Source: Microbacterium sp. BLY
GTDB taxonomy: Bacteria > Actinomycetota > Actinomycetes > Actinomycetales > Microbacteriaceae
Reading direction: 5' to 3'
Assembly: GCF_017939615.1 (NCBI RefSeq)
Contig: NZ_JAGKSR010000001.1
Span: forward strand, 744,001-808,000
Length of the DNA stretch: 64,000 bases
This document shows, one piece after another, positions 16,708 to 24,281 of the stretch. The notes beneath the pieces are model-generated. The model did no database searches, had not been told where the DNA came from, and worked only from the letters and a program-made list of their open reading frames with translations. Both the position numbers and the translations under genes were made by a program. Every line of letters begins with the position of its first letter. Position 1 is the first letter of the stretch.

Positions 16708-17310
16708 TCATCGTGCGTCCGGATCGCGCGGGCCGAGGACGGTGTCGATGAGGCCGTACTCGAGAGCGCCGGCGGCGGTGAAGACCCGGTCCCGGTCGGT
16801 GTCGGCGCGGAGCTCCGCCAGCGAACGCCCGCTGTGCCGGGCAAGGACCGTCTCCATGTCCGCGCGCACCCGCACGACCTCGTCGGCCGCGAGGATGAGG
16901 TCCGGGATCGCCCCGCGTGACTGCCCGGCCGGCTGATGCAGCACGATGCGCGCGTGGGCGAGGGCCGCCCGCTCCCCCGTCGCTCCCGCCGCGACGAGCA
17001 GCGCCGCCGGGCCGATGGCTTGGCCGACGCACGTCGTCGCGATCCGCGGACGGATGTGCTGCATGGTGTCGTAGATCGCCAGCGCGGCCCCCGGATCCCC
17101 GCCTTCGCTGTTGATGTAGAACTGGACGCCGGTCTCCGGGCTGTCGGCGTCGAGGTGCAGGAGTTGCGCGATGAGCGCATTGGCCACCCCCGCGTCGATG
17201 CCGGTGCCGAGGGAGATGACGCGTTCCGCGAGCAGGTGCGAGTAGACGTCCATGACGCGCTCGCCGCGCGGATGCTGCGCGATCACGTTCGGGATCGTGT
17301 AGCCGCTCAT
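16708..17310 (-). CDS. ClpP-family protein lacking the catalytic serine
   Basis: 200 residues with a clear ClpP fold signature (FYINSEGGDPGAALAIYDTM, HARIVLHQPAG, DTDRDRVFTAAGALEYGLID). The nucleophile position reads GQAIGPAA where active ClpP has GQAASMGA, so Ser is replaced by Gly100; His125 and Asp170 of the triad remain. It should therefore be catalytically dead by itself and act as a structural or regulatory ring partner of the active ClpP encoded just upstream. The start overlaps that gene's stop (ATGA), fitting obligate co-production. It resembles the accessory ClpP3/ClpP4-type pairs of actinobacteria rather than the housekeeping clpP1-clpP2 next to clpX, which is not seen here. Confidence 0.88.
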   Translation of the reverse strand: MSGYTIPNVIAQHPRGERVMDVYSHLLAERVISLGTGIDAGVANALIAQLLHLDADSPETGVQFYINSEGGDPGAALAIYDTMQHIRPRIATTCVGQAIGPAALLVAAGATGERAALAHARIVLHQPAGQSRGAIPDLILAADEVVRVRADMETVLARHSGRSLAELRADTDRDRVFTAAGALEYGLIDTVLGPRDPDAR

Positions 17311-17921
17311 GCGTCCGCCCCCAGCCCGACCCGCGCCCGTCGTCGGGGCAGGATCTCGTCGGACGACTGCACGATCCCGTCGATGAACCCGTAGGTCTGC
17401 GCCTCGACCGCCGTGTACCAGCGGTCGTGGAGCGAGTCCTCGAAGATCCGCTCCGGCGGCTGGCCGGTGTCGGCGGCGATGAGTCCGAGGACGGTGTCAC
17501 GCATGTGCCGGAGGTCGTCGGCCTGCGCCTCGATCTCCACCGCGGAGCCGCCGATGCCCGCCGACCCCTGATGCATGAGGATGCGGGCGTGCGGGAGCGC
17601 GCGCCGTTTGCCCTTCGCGCCGGCGGACAGCAGGAACTGCCCGGCGCTGCAGGCGAGTCCGAGAGCGAGGGTGGAGACGTCGTTCGGGATGAGGTGCATG
17701 AGGTCGCGGATCGCGAGCATCGACGGCACGGAGCCGCCGGGCGAGTGGATCCAGAGGGCGATGTCGGCCGTCGGGTCCTCCGCCGAGAGGGTGAGGAGCT
17801 GCGTCATCAGCAGCGTGCCGTTGTCGTCGTCGAGGGCCCCGTCGAGCACGAGCACGCGTTCGTGGAACAGCGCGCGCCGCGCCTCGGGGCCGAACTGCGG
17901 GAGGGGGGTGTCTTCGCTCAT
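17307..17921 (-). CDS. ClpP protease subunit with complete triad
   Basis: 204 residues. Motifs: IHSPGGSVPSMLAIRDLM, the nucleophile Ser92 in GLACSAGQFLL, His117 in ILMHQGSAG and Asp162 in IFEDSLHDRW. It forms the serine-protease chamber that degrades proteins fed by Clp ATPases. GGAGG lies eight bases before the ATG. First gene of the two-gene clpP operon; no clpX or clpC gene is adjacent. The C-terminus is basic and extended (LPRRRARVGL). A degenerate copy of the PopR-like site lies about 40 bases upstream of the start. Confidence 0.9.
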   Translation of the reverse strand: MSEDTPLPQFGPEARRALFHERVLVLDGALDDDNGTLLMTQLLTLSAEDPTADIALWIHSPGGSVPSMLAIRDLMHLIPNDVSTLALGLACSAGQFLLSAGAKGKRRALPHARILMHQGSAGIGGSAVEIEAQADDLRHMRDTVLGLIAADTGQPPERIFEDSLHDRWYTAVEAQTYGFIDGIVQSSDEILPRRRARVGLGADA

Positions 17922-17960
17922 GCCCCCAGCCTCCGACGGGTCGGCGGCGCGGGTGCGGGA

Positions 17961-17977
17961 ATCCGCCCGGAGCAGAT
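17961..17977. promoter_or_regulatory. Degenerate PopR-like site upstream of clpP pair
   Basis: On the minus strand ATCTGC-N5-GCGGAT, the same six-five-six architecture as the palindrome before the regulator; 12 of 17 positions agree by eye. It lies 40-56 bases upstream of the clpP start, where an activator could contact polymerase. Confidence 0.4.
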
Positions 17978-18059
17978 CCGCTGTGAGCGGCGCGGCCGTG
18001 CACCCGCCGGAAAACGCGACGTAACACCGCCGACGCACAGCCCGCCTAGCCTCGGGGGC

Positions 18060-18530
18060 ATGGCGAAACAGAAAGCACCCGCATGGCAGTCCGAGGACGG
18101 CCTGAACTTCCGCACCCGCAAGTGGGTCCGGCCGGAGGACCTCAACGCGAACGGCACCCTGTTCGGCGGGAGCCTGTTGAAGTGGATCGACGAGGAGGCG
18201 GCGATCTACGCGATCGTGCAGCTCGGCAACTATCGGGTCGTCACCCGGCACATCTCCGCGATCACATTCGAGGCCTCCGCCGTGCAGGGCGACCTCATCG
18301 AGATCGGCCTCCAGGCGACGCGCTTCGGGACGACGTCGCTCACGATGCGCGCCGTCGCGCGCAACATGATCACGAGGAAGCGCATCCTGACCATCGACGA
18401 GATCGTGTTCGTCAGCATCGGCGAGGACGGCCTGCCCACCCCGCACGGCTACGACGAGATCACCTACGACCGCGACCGCATGCCGACGGAGCGCATCGCG
18501 ACCGGCACGATCGCCCTTCCGAAGCGCTGA
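18060..18530 (+). CDS. Acyl-CoA thioesterase, hotdog fold
   Basis: 156 residues. The sequence NANGTLFGGSLLKWIDEEAAIYA is the hallmark of YciA/BACH-type acyl-CoA thioesterases: the Asn/Gly pocket and the helix with the catalytic acid. It hydrolyses acyl-CoA to free acid and CoA in the cytoplasm. The gene is divergent from the clpP pair and ends just before a hairpin repeat. Chain-length specificity is unknown. Confidence 0.88.
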   Translation: MAKQKAPAWQSEDGLNFRTRKWVRPEDLNANGTLFGGSLLKWIDEEAAIYAIVQLGNYRVVTRHISAITFEASAVQGDLIEIGLQATRFGTTSLTMRAVARNMITRKRILTIDEIVFVSIGEDGLPTPHGYDEITYDRDRMPTERIATGTIALPKR

Positions 18531-18540
18531 CCTTTCACCC

Positions 18541-18623
18541 GTCGACCCACCCCCTTGGAGACGACCCACCCCCTTGCGTAACGCACTTTGCGGGGTGGGT
18601 CGCGCGGAAGGGGGTGGGTCGAC
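18541..18623. repeat. Nested inverted-repeat element, copy 1
   Basis: A perfect 16-bp outer stem (GTCGACCCACCCCCTT and complement) encloses a second inverted pair (CGACCCACCCC / GGGGTGGGTCG). It lies wholly between the thioesterase and heptad-repeat genes, where it can act as a bidirectional terminator. Bases 18581-18621 are repeated at 20212-20252 with three mismatches. Confidence 0.8.
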
Positions 18624-18628
18624 GACGG

Positions 18629-20035
18629 TCAGCGGTGGGTGACGCGGTGGCCGATCCAGAATCCGACCGCGATCAGCCCGACGAGACCGATCCCGAGGAT
18701 CCACGGGAGCAGGGAAGGCGCGGCTCCCGCGGTCGCCGCCGCGAGCGTGCCGGAGCCGTCCGCGATGCGACCGTTGCCGTCCGCGAGATCCGCGGCACCG
18801 GCATCGAGCATCGCGCTTCCGGTCGCGAGTGTGCCGGAGCCTTCGGCCACCGCCTCGGCACCGGTGCGGAGCTCGCTCATGCCGGAGCGGAGGTCGCCGG
18901 CACCGGTCTGCAGGGCGCCGACGCCGGTCGCCAGCGAGCCGGCGCCGTCGTCGAGCCGGGCCGCTCCCGCACTGAGGTCCGCGGTGCCGGAGTGCAGGGC
19001 CGACGCCCCGATCGAGAGCGTCTGCAGCCCGGCCGAGAGGTCCGCTGCTCCCGCCGCGAGGCGGGCGGTGCCGTCCTGCAGCGTCCGCGCTCCGGCGACG
19101 AGCGCGGGAGCCCCCTTCGGCGACACCAGCGCCACGGTCCCCGGCCACCCCATCGACGAGTCGCCGTTGATGAGCGCGCCGACGCCCGCCGTGACGCGCG
19201 CGGAGCCGTCGGCCGCGCCGATGAGCCCTTGGGCCAGCCCCGGCGCGGCGGCAGCCGGCGCGGCGAGCGCCCCCACCTGCTTCTCGACGCCCGCCGCGAG
19301 CGTCGCGAGCTGCTGGAGCTGTGCGTTCTGGGGGTCGGCGGCGAGGAGGTTCTGGAGGCCGGCCGCGAGGGTGCGCGCGTTGCCGGGAGCCGTCGTGGCG
19401 ACACCCGTCAGCACGGCCTGCGTGTCGGGATGGGCGAGCTTCTGCACATCGGCGTTCACCCCGGCGCGCAGGGTGTCGCTCAGGGTCGTCGCTCCCGCGA
19501 GCACGCCGTTCGCATAGCGGTGGGCGCCGTCGACCCCCGCGGCCAGCGTGGTGGCACCGTCGACGAGCGTGCGCGCCCCGGCGTCCGCCGTCGCCATCTT
19601 CGCGGCGAGCTCCTGCGATCCGGCGAGCGCCGTCTGTGCGCCGCCGCTCACCCGGCCGGCGCCGTCGAGGGCGGTGGCGGCTCCGGCCGCCAGGCTGTCG
19701 GCGCCTTCGGCGAGCGTGGCGGCGCCCGCCGCGGCCGTGGTCGCGCCGTCGCTGAGCTTCTCCGAGCCCTCCTGCGCGGTCGCCGCACCGGCCGCGAGAT
19801 CCTGCGTGCCCGCCGCCAATTCGTCCGCGCCGGCGGCGAGATCCGCGGCGCCGGCGGCGAGGTCGGCGGATCCGCCGTGCGCCGTAATCGTGCCGTCGGC
19901 GAGCTCGGACGCGCCCGCCGCGACCTTGCTCATGGTGGCGAAGAACAGCAGCACCATCGCCGCCAGCAGGAGGCTGAGGGCGATCGCGGCGATGCGCATG
20001 CCGAGGCCGTGCGCGTGGGTCTTTTCACTCGTCAT
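18629..20035 (-). CDS. YhgE-like heptad-repeat membrane protein
   Basis: 468 residues. A basic N-terminus and one membrane segment (~13-35) are followed by ~400 residues dominated by heptads of the form xxLAAGA or xxLxxGA, then a second membrane segment (~443-462) and the tail GHRVTHR. The pattern is that of the extracellular repeat region of YhgE/Pip-type proteins, whose multi-membrane permease part is missing here. An extended extracellular alpha-helical stalk anchored at both ends is the likely shape. Role unknown; YhgE/Pip relatives include phage receptors and secretion-associated proteins. The gene is bracketed by the two copies of a hairpin repeat. Confidence 0.8.
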   Translation of the reverse strand: MTSEKTHAHGLGMRIAAIALSLLLAAMVLLFFATMSKVAAGASELADGTITAHGGSADLAAGAADLAAGADELAAGTQDLAAGAATAQEGSEKLSDGATTAAAGAATLAEGADSLAAGAATALDGAGRVSGGAQTALAGSQELAAKMATADAGARTLVDGATTLAAGVDGAHRYANGVLAGATTLSDTLRAGVNADVQKLAHPDTQAVLTGVATTAPGNARTLAAGLQNLLAADPQNAQLQQLATLAAGVEKQVGALAAPAAAAPGLAQGLIGAADGSARVTAGVGALINGDSSMGWPGTVALVSPKGAPALVAGARTLQDGTARLAAGAADLSAGLQTLSIGASALHSGTADLSAGAARLDDGAGSLATGVGALQTGAGDLRSGMSELRTGAEAVAEGSGTLATGSAMLDAGAADLADGNGRIADGSGTLAAATAGAAPSLLPWILGIGLVGLIAVGFWIGHRVTHR

Positions 20036-20124
20036 TGAGGACTCCCGAGGTCAGTGGCGTCGTTGCCACCCGCGACTGTAGGCCCGCACCCTCCGCGACC
20101 CGCCGGTTTTGCCGCCGGGCACTA

Positions 20125-20145
20125 AGTCTCAGGTCGGCCGAGACT
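20125..20145. promoter_or_regulatory. Inverted repeat upstream of heptad-repeat gene
   Basis: AGTCTC-N9-GAGACT about 90 bases before the start of the minus-strand gene. It could be an operator. No regulator is obviously linked. Confidence 0.35.
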
Positions 20146-20185
20146 CAGTTTCTTGTCGTCCTCACACAATCGCCGCCCCGGCCCC

Positions 20186-21424
20186 TTATGTGCGAGCCAC
20201 CCCCATATGTGACGCACTTTCCGGGGTGGGTCGCACGGAAAGGGGTGGGTCGGGGAGGGTGGCGAAGGCGTCCGCGAGGTCGGCGAGGAGGTCGTCGACG
20301 TTCTCGAGGCCGACGGACAAGCGCAGGACGTCGGCGGCGGGACGCGCCTCCGCGGGCACCGGGCGGTGCGTGAGCGCGGCGGGGTGCTGGATGAGGGAGT
20401 CCACACCCCCGAGCGAGACGGCGTGCGTGAAGAGGCGGGTCGCGCCCGCCACCGCCGCGGCCGCCGCGTAGCCGCCCCGGAGCCGCAGAGCGATCATCGC
20501 GCCCGGCCCGCGCAGCTGACGGCCGAGGATCCCCCGGGGATCCCCGTCGAGTCCGGGATAGAAGACCTCGGCGACCTCGCGCCGGTCGACCAGCCACTGC
20601 ACGATGCGGCGCGCACTCTCCTGCTGGTGCCGCACACGGACCGGCAGCGTCGTGAGACCACGGTGCAGCAGATACGCGCCGAGCGGGTGCAGGAGCCCCC
20701 CGGTCACCGCACGCACGCGGCGCAGCGCCTCCGCGGTCCTCTCGTCGCAGGCGACGACGCCGGCGATGACATCACCGTGGCCGCCGAGGTACTTCGTCGC
20801 GCTGTGCAGCGCCATCGCCGCCCCGTGGTCGAGGGGATTCTGCAGCACGGGGGTCGCGAACGTGTTGTCGACCACCACCGGCACCACGCCCGCCTGACGC
20901 ACCACGTCCGCGATGTCCGCGACCTCGAGGGTCGGATTCGCCGGGGTCTCGACGACGATGAGCCCGGTGTCGGGCCGGAGGGCGGCGGCGACCTCATCGG
21001 GCCCGCAGTACGTCGTCTCCACGCCGAGCAGTCCGGAGCCGAGCAGGTGGTCGGTCCCGCCGTAGAGCGGGCGCACGGCGACGACGTGCCGGGACCCGGT
21101 GGCCCCGGTGTGCGCGAGGATCACCGCGGTCATCGCCGCCATCCCGGAGCCGAAGGCGACGGCGGCCTCGGCGTGCTCGAGCTCGGCGAGCGCGTCCTCG
21201 AAGCGCGCCACGGTCGGGTTCCAGAGCCGGGCGTAGACCATGCTGCCGTCCTGGGGCGGACGGCCGCCGGTGGCCATCGCCTCGTACGACTCGCCGCCAC
21301 GCTCGACGTCGGGCAGCGGGTTGGTCGTGGAGAGGTCGATCGGCAGGGCGTGGACCCCGAGCGCCTCGAGGTCGGCCCGGCCGCTGTGGACGGCGACGGT
21401 GTCGGGATGCAGCGGAACGGTCAT
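20186..21424 (-). CDS. Cys/Met metabolism PLP enzyme (methionine gamma-lyase or cystathionine gamma-synthase type)
   Basis: 412 residues. The PLP-lysine motif is HSATKYLGGHGDV; the cofactor-binding Tyr-x-Arg region (VYARLWNPTVARFE), FGSGMAAM and VVDNTFATP are also present. The enzyme cleaves or exchanges the gamma substituent of methionine, cystathionine or homoserine esters. The divergent Lrp-type regulator favours a catabolic gamma-lyase, but cystathionine gamma-synthase cannot be excluded. The last ~22 residues (after DAFATLPDPP) are encoded by copy 2 of a hairpin repeat and look like an acquired tail. Confidence 0.85.
   Translation of the reverse strand: MTVPLHPDTVAVHSGRADLEALGVHALPIDLSTTNPLPDVERGGESYEAMATGGRPPQDGSMVYARLWNPTVARFEDALAELEHAEAAVAFGSGMAAMTAVILAHTGATGSRHVVAVRPLYGGTDHLLGSGLLGVETTYCGPDEVAAALRPDTGLIVVETPANPTLEVADIADVVRQAGVVPVVVDNTFATPVLQNPLDHGAAMALHSATKYLGGHGDVIAGVVACDERTAEALRRVRAVTGGLLHPLGAYLLHRGLTTLPVRVRHQQESARRIVQWLVDRREVAEVFYPGLDGDPRGILGRQLRGPGAMIALRLRGGYAAAAAVAGATRLFTHAVSLGGVDSLIQHPAALTHRPVPAEARPAADVLRLSVGLENVDDLLADLADAFATLPDPPLSVRPTPESASHMGVART
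20190..20252. repeat. Nested inverted-repeat element, copy 2
   Basis: Arms GTGCGAGCCACCCC and GGGGTGGGTCGCAC (one mismatch), with the 41-base block 20212-20252 shared with the copy near 18.6 kb. It lies in the same orientation and encodes the end of the PLP-enzyme gene. Confidence 0.75.
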
Positions 21425-21476
21425 CCTTCCACGGTGGCGGAATCGCGACGTTCGCGCTGATCTGCGACAGAACAGC

Positions 21477-21504
21477 TTGCCGAATCGACGATGCTCGCTA
21501 TTCT
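21477..21504 (+). promoter_or_regulatory. Candidate sigma-70 promoter for Lrp-type gene
   Basis: TTGCCG and TATTCT separated by 16 bases, 33 bases before the TTG start. Placement is good, but the match is by eye only. Confidence 0.4.
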
Positions 21505-21536
21505 GTGCAAGATCCGGCCCCATCAAGGAGGACACG

Positions 21537-22004
21537 TTGGCGAAAGCGCAACTCGACGAGATCGACCTGGAGCTGCTCGCCGCCCTCAGTCGGGACGCGA
21601 CGGTCACCAACAAGGCGCTGGCGCATCGCCTCGGCCTGGCGGAGTCCACCTGCGCGCACCGCATCCGCGCGTTGCGGGACCGGGGCGTGATCCGCGACAC
21701 GCGCGTCCGCCTCGACGGCTCCGCCCTCGGCTACCCGCTGCAGGCCATCATCAAGGTCCGCCTCGCGCATCACACCGGGCCGAAGGTGACCGCGCTCTTC
21801 GACGCGCTCGTCGCGATCCCGCGCGCGCTCCAGGTGTTCCATGTCGCGGGCGTGGACGATTTCCTCGTGCATGTGGCCGTCCAGGATGCGACGGCCCTGC
21901 GCGACATCGTGCTCGAGCACATCACCGTGCATCCGGTGGTCCGCGGCACCGAGACCCAGCTCGTGTTCGAGCTGCGCGACGGGACCGGTTTCCTCCCCCG
22001 CTGA
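21537..22004 (+). CDS. Lrp/AsnC-family regulator
   Basis: 155 residues, typical for the family. The TTG start was chosen because AAGGAGG is five bases upstream and the product begins LAKAQLDEIDLELLAAL, exactly where Lrp proteins start. The HTH is TNKALAHRLGLAESTCAHRIRALRDRG, followed by a RAM domain (VFHVAGVDDFLVHVAVQD). It is divergent from the PLP enzyme of methionine/cysteine metabolism, which is its likely target, as in BkdR/DecR-type pairs. The ligand is probably a sulfur amino acid (inference). Confidence 0.9.
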   Translation: MAKAQLDEIDLELLAALSRDATVTNKALAHRLGLAESTCAHRIRALRDRGVIRDTRVRLDGSALGYPLQAIIKVRLAHHTGPKVTALFDALVAIPRALQVFHVAGVDDFLVHVAVQDATALRDIVLEHITVHPVVRGTETQLVFELRDGTGFLPR

Positions 22005-22046
22005 ACGAGGGGGCAGGATGGAGGGACGCCGCTGCAAAGGAGCATC

Positions 22047-23756
22047 ATGAGCCGTCGCGCCACCCCCGCCACCGAAGCGATCCGCGAGATGAGGGATCTC
22101 CTCTTCACACACGCCACGGACTACGACGCCGCACGCCGCGACTTCGCCTGGCCCCGCCTGAGCGCCTTCAACTTCGCGCTCGAGTGGTTCGACGTCGTCG
22201 CCGGGGAGAACCCCGACCGCCCGGCTGTGCAGATCGTGGAGGCCGACCTGAGCCTCCGCTCCTGGACCTACGGCGAGCTCTCCGCGCGCTCCGACCAGGT
22301 GGCCGCGTGGCTCCGCGGCCTCGGCATCGGCCGGGGCGACCACGTGATCGTCATGCTCAACAACACGATCGAGCTGTGGGAGGTGATGCTCGCGATCACG
22401 AAACTGGGCGCGGTCTCGATCCCCACGTCGACGCTGCTCTCGGCGTCCGACCTCGCGTACCGCATCGAGCACGGCCGCGCGGGCGCGGTCGTCACCCTCG
22501 GCACCCTCGCCGACCGCCTCGAGGACATCGACCCCGCCGTGCTCCGCATCGGCGTCGGCGCGACGGTCCCCGCGGACTGGAAGCGGTTCGCGGACGCGGC
22601 CGCCGCGCCGGAGGAGTTCGTCCCCGATGGCCCGACCCCCGCCGGTGACACGGCGCTGCTGTATTTCACCTCCGGGACGACGAACCGGCCCAAGCTCGTG
22701 CAGCACACGCACGTGTCGTACCCGGTCGGCCATCTGTCGACGATGTGGTGGCTCGGCGTCCGCCCCGACGACGTGCACCTCAACATCTCCTCGCCCGGCT
22801 GGGCCAAGCACGCCTGGTCGAGCTTCTACTCGCCGTTCCTGGCCGAGGCGACGGTGTTCGTCTACAACTACGACCGCTTCGACGCGAACACCCTCATGGA
22901 GGTCATGGACACCCACCACGTGTCGACGTTCTGCGCCCCGCCGACGGTCTGGCGCATGCTCATCCAGGCCGATCTGTCGCGGCTGGCGCATCCGCCGCGC
23001 GAGCTGGTCGGCGCAGGCGAGCCACTCAACCCCGAGGTCATCGACCGGGTGCGCGAGGCCTGGGGCGGCACGATCCGCGACGGCTTCGGACAGACGGAGA
23101 TGACGGCGTGCATCGGCAACTCCCCCGGGCAGCCGGTGAAGGTCGGCTCGATGGGCCGCCCGCTGCCGGGGTACCCGGTGGTGCTGCTGGACCCGGTGAC
23201 CGGGGAGGTCGTGGACGGTGAGGGAGAGATCGCCCTCGACCTCGCGCAGCCGCCGCTGGGCCTCATGGCCGGGTACTACGACGACCCGGAGAAGACCGCG
23301 GAGTCGCGGGCCGGGGGCTTCCACCACACGGGCGACATCGCCGTGCGGGATGCCGACGGCTACCTCACCTACGTCGGCCGCTCGGACGACGTGTTCAAGG
23401 CCTCCGACTACAAGATCTCGCCGTTCGAGCTCGAGTCGGTGCTGCTGGAGCACGAACTCGTCGTCGAGGCCGCGGTGATCCCGAGCCCCGACCCCACCCG
23501 CCTGGCCGTACCGAAGGCGTACGTGTGCCTGACCCCGGAGGCGGGGGCGGATGAGGCGGCGGCCGCCCGGGCGGTGTTCGGCTACGCCCACGAACGGCTC
23601 TCGTCGCACCTGTGGGTGCGCATCATCGAGTTCGTCCCGGAGCTGCCGAAGACGATCTCCGGAAAGATCCGTCGCGTCGAGCTGCGGGCGCGCGAGAGCG
23701 CCCGCGTGGCGGCGGGCGACGAGGCGCGGCAGCACCGCGACCGCGACTACCGCTGA
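22047..23756 (+). CDS. Acyl-CoA synthetase (AMP-forming), acetate/medium-chain type
   Basis: 569 residues. Adenylation motifs are complete: YFTSGTTNRPK for the P-loop, DGFGQTEMT, GDIAVRDADGYLTYVGRSDD at the hinge, and the catalytic lysine in PKTISGKIRRVELR. SPGWAKHAWSSFYSP is characteristic of the acetyl-CoA/medium-chain (ACSM-like) subgroup. It activates a carboxylic acid to its CoA thioester through an acyl-AMP. AAAGGAG precedes the ATG by four bases. It follows the Lrp-type gene by 42 bases and may be in the same transcript. Confidence 0.9.
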   Translation: MSRRATPATEAIREMRDLLFTHATDYDAARRDFAWPRLSAFNFALEWFDVVAGENPDRPAVQIVEADLSLRSWTYGELSARSDQVAAWLRGLGIGRGDHVIVMLNNTIELWEVMLAITKLGAVSIPTSTLLSASDLAYRIEHGRAGAVVTLGTLADRLEDIDPAVLRIGVGATVPADWKRFADAAAAPEEFVPDGPTPAGDTALLYFTSGTTNRPKLVQHTHVSYPVGHLSTMWWLGVRPDDVHLNISSPGWAKHAWSSFYSPFLAEATVFVYNYDRFDANTLMEVMDTHHVSTFCAPPTVWRMLIQADLSRLAHPPRELVGAGEPLNPEVIDRVREAWGGTIRDGFGQTEMTACIGNSPGQPVKVGSMGRPLPGYPVVLLDPVTGEVVDGEGEIALDLAQPPLGLMAGYYDDPEKTAESRAGGFHHTGDIAVRDADGYLTYVGRSDDVFKASDYKISPFELESVLLEHELVVEAAVIPSPDPTRLAVPKAYVCLTPEAGADEAAAARAVFGYAHERLSSHLWVRIIEFVPELPKTISGKIRRVELRARESARVAAGDEARQHRDRDYR

Positions 23757-23759
23757 GCG

Positions 23760-24167
23760 CTAGGAGACGATCGCGACCGGCGCCGTGGGCGTCGCGGTCG
23801 AGCCGGTCTTGAGCGTCGCGGTGGTCGTGGTCGTGGTCGCCGGCGCCGCCTCGGTACGCGCGGCCCGCGGTCGGGGCTCGATGCCCCCGGCCGACAGCAT
23901 CGCCCGCACGATCCCTCCGATCACGAGCATGCCCACCAGCGCCGCCCCCGACACGATCAGCGGGAGCCACTGGTTCCCGAAGCTCGCGGTGAAGCTCATC
24001 AGCGCGGCCACGATCCACAGCCCGACCGAACCCCCGGCGAGACCGCCGGCCCCGCGGATGATCGCGATCGCGGCCACGATCGCGCAGACCACGGCCAGCG
24101 CCGCGCCCACGTACCCCATCGGTACCAGGACCGAGGCCAGATCCCTGGCCACTCCCAATGTCGTCAT
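23760..24167 (-). CDS. Small four-TM membrane protein with Thr-rich tail
   Basis: 135 residues from MTTLGVARD (GGGGGG just upstream); a start 14 codons earlier is possible. Hydrophobic segments lie at ~14-38, ~43-62 and ~68-95, followed by a low-complexity tail with a run of six threonines. I do not recognise a family. It is convergent with the acyl-CoA synthetase with only three bases between stops. Confidence 0.6.
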   Translation of the reverse strand: MTTLGVARDLASVLVPMGYVGAALAVVCAIVAAIAIIRGAGGLAGGSVGLWIVAALMSFTASFGNQWLPLIVSGAALVGMLVIGGIVRAMLSAGGIEPRPRAARTEAAPATTTTTTATLKTGSTATPTAPVAIVS

Positions 24168-24281
24168 GACGACCCCCCGTCCGGCGGAACCCCTCCGCAC
24201 CTTCGACATTAGAAGTGTCTCGCCAGGAACCCATCCGTCTCAAGTCCGATCCGGGTCATCCTTCCGGCGGATATCCGCGGA

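Noticed and set aside
21498..23735. A 745-codon minus-strand frame opposite the Lrp-type and acyl-CoA synthetase genes
   Set aside because: Same reason: the sense strand carries clear family motifs; the antisense frame is a codon-bias artefact.
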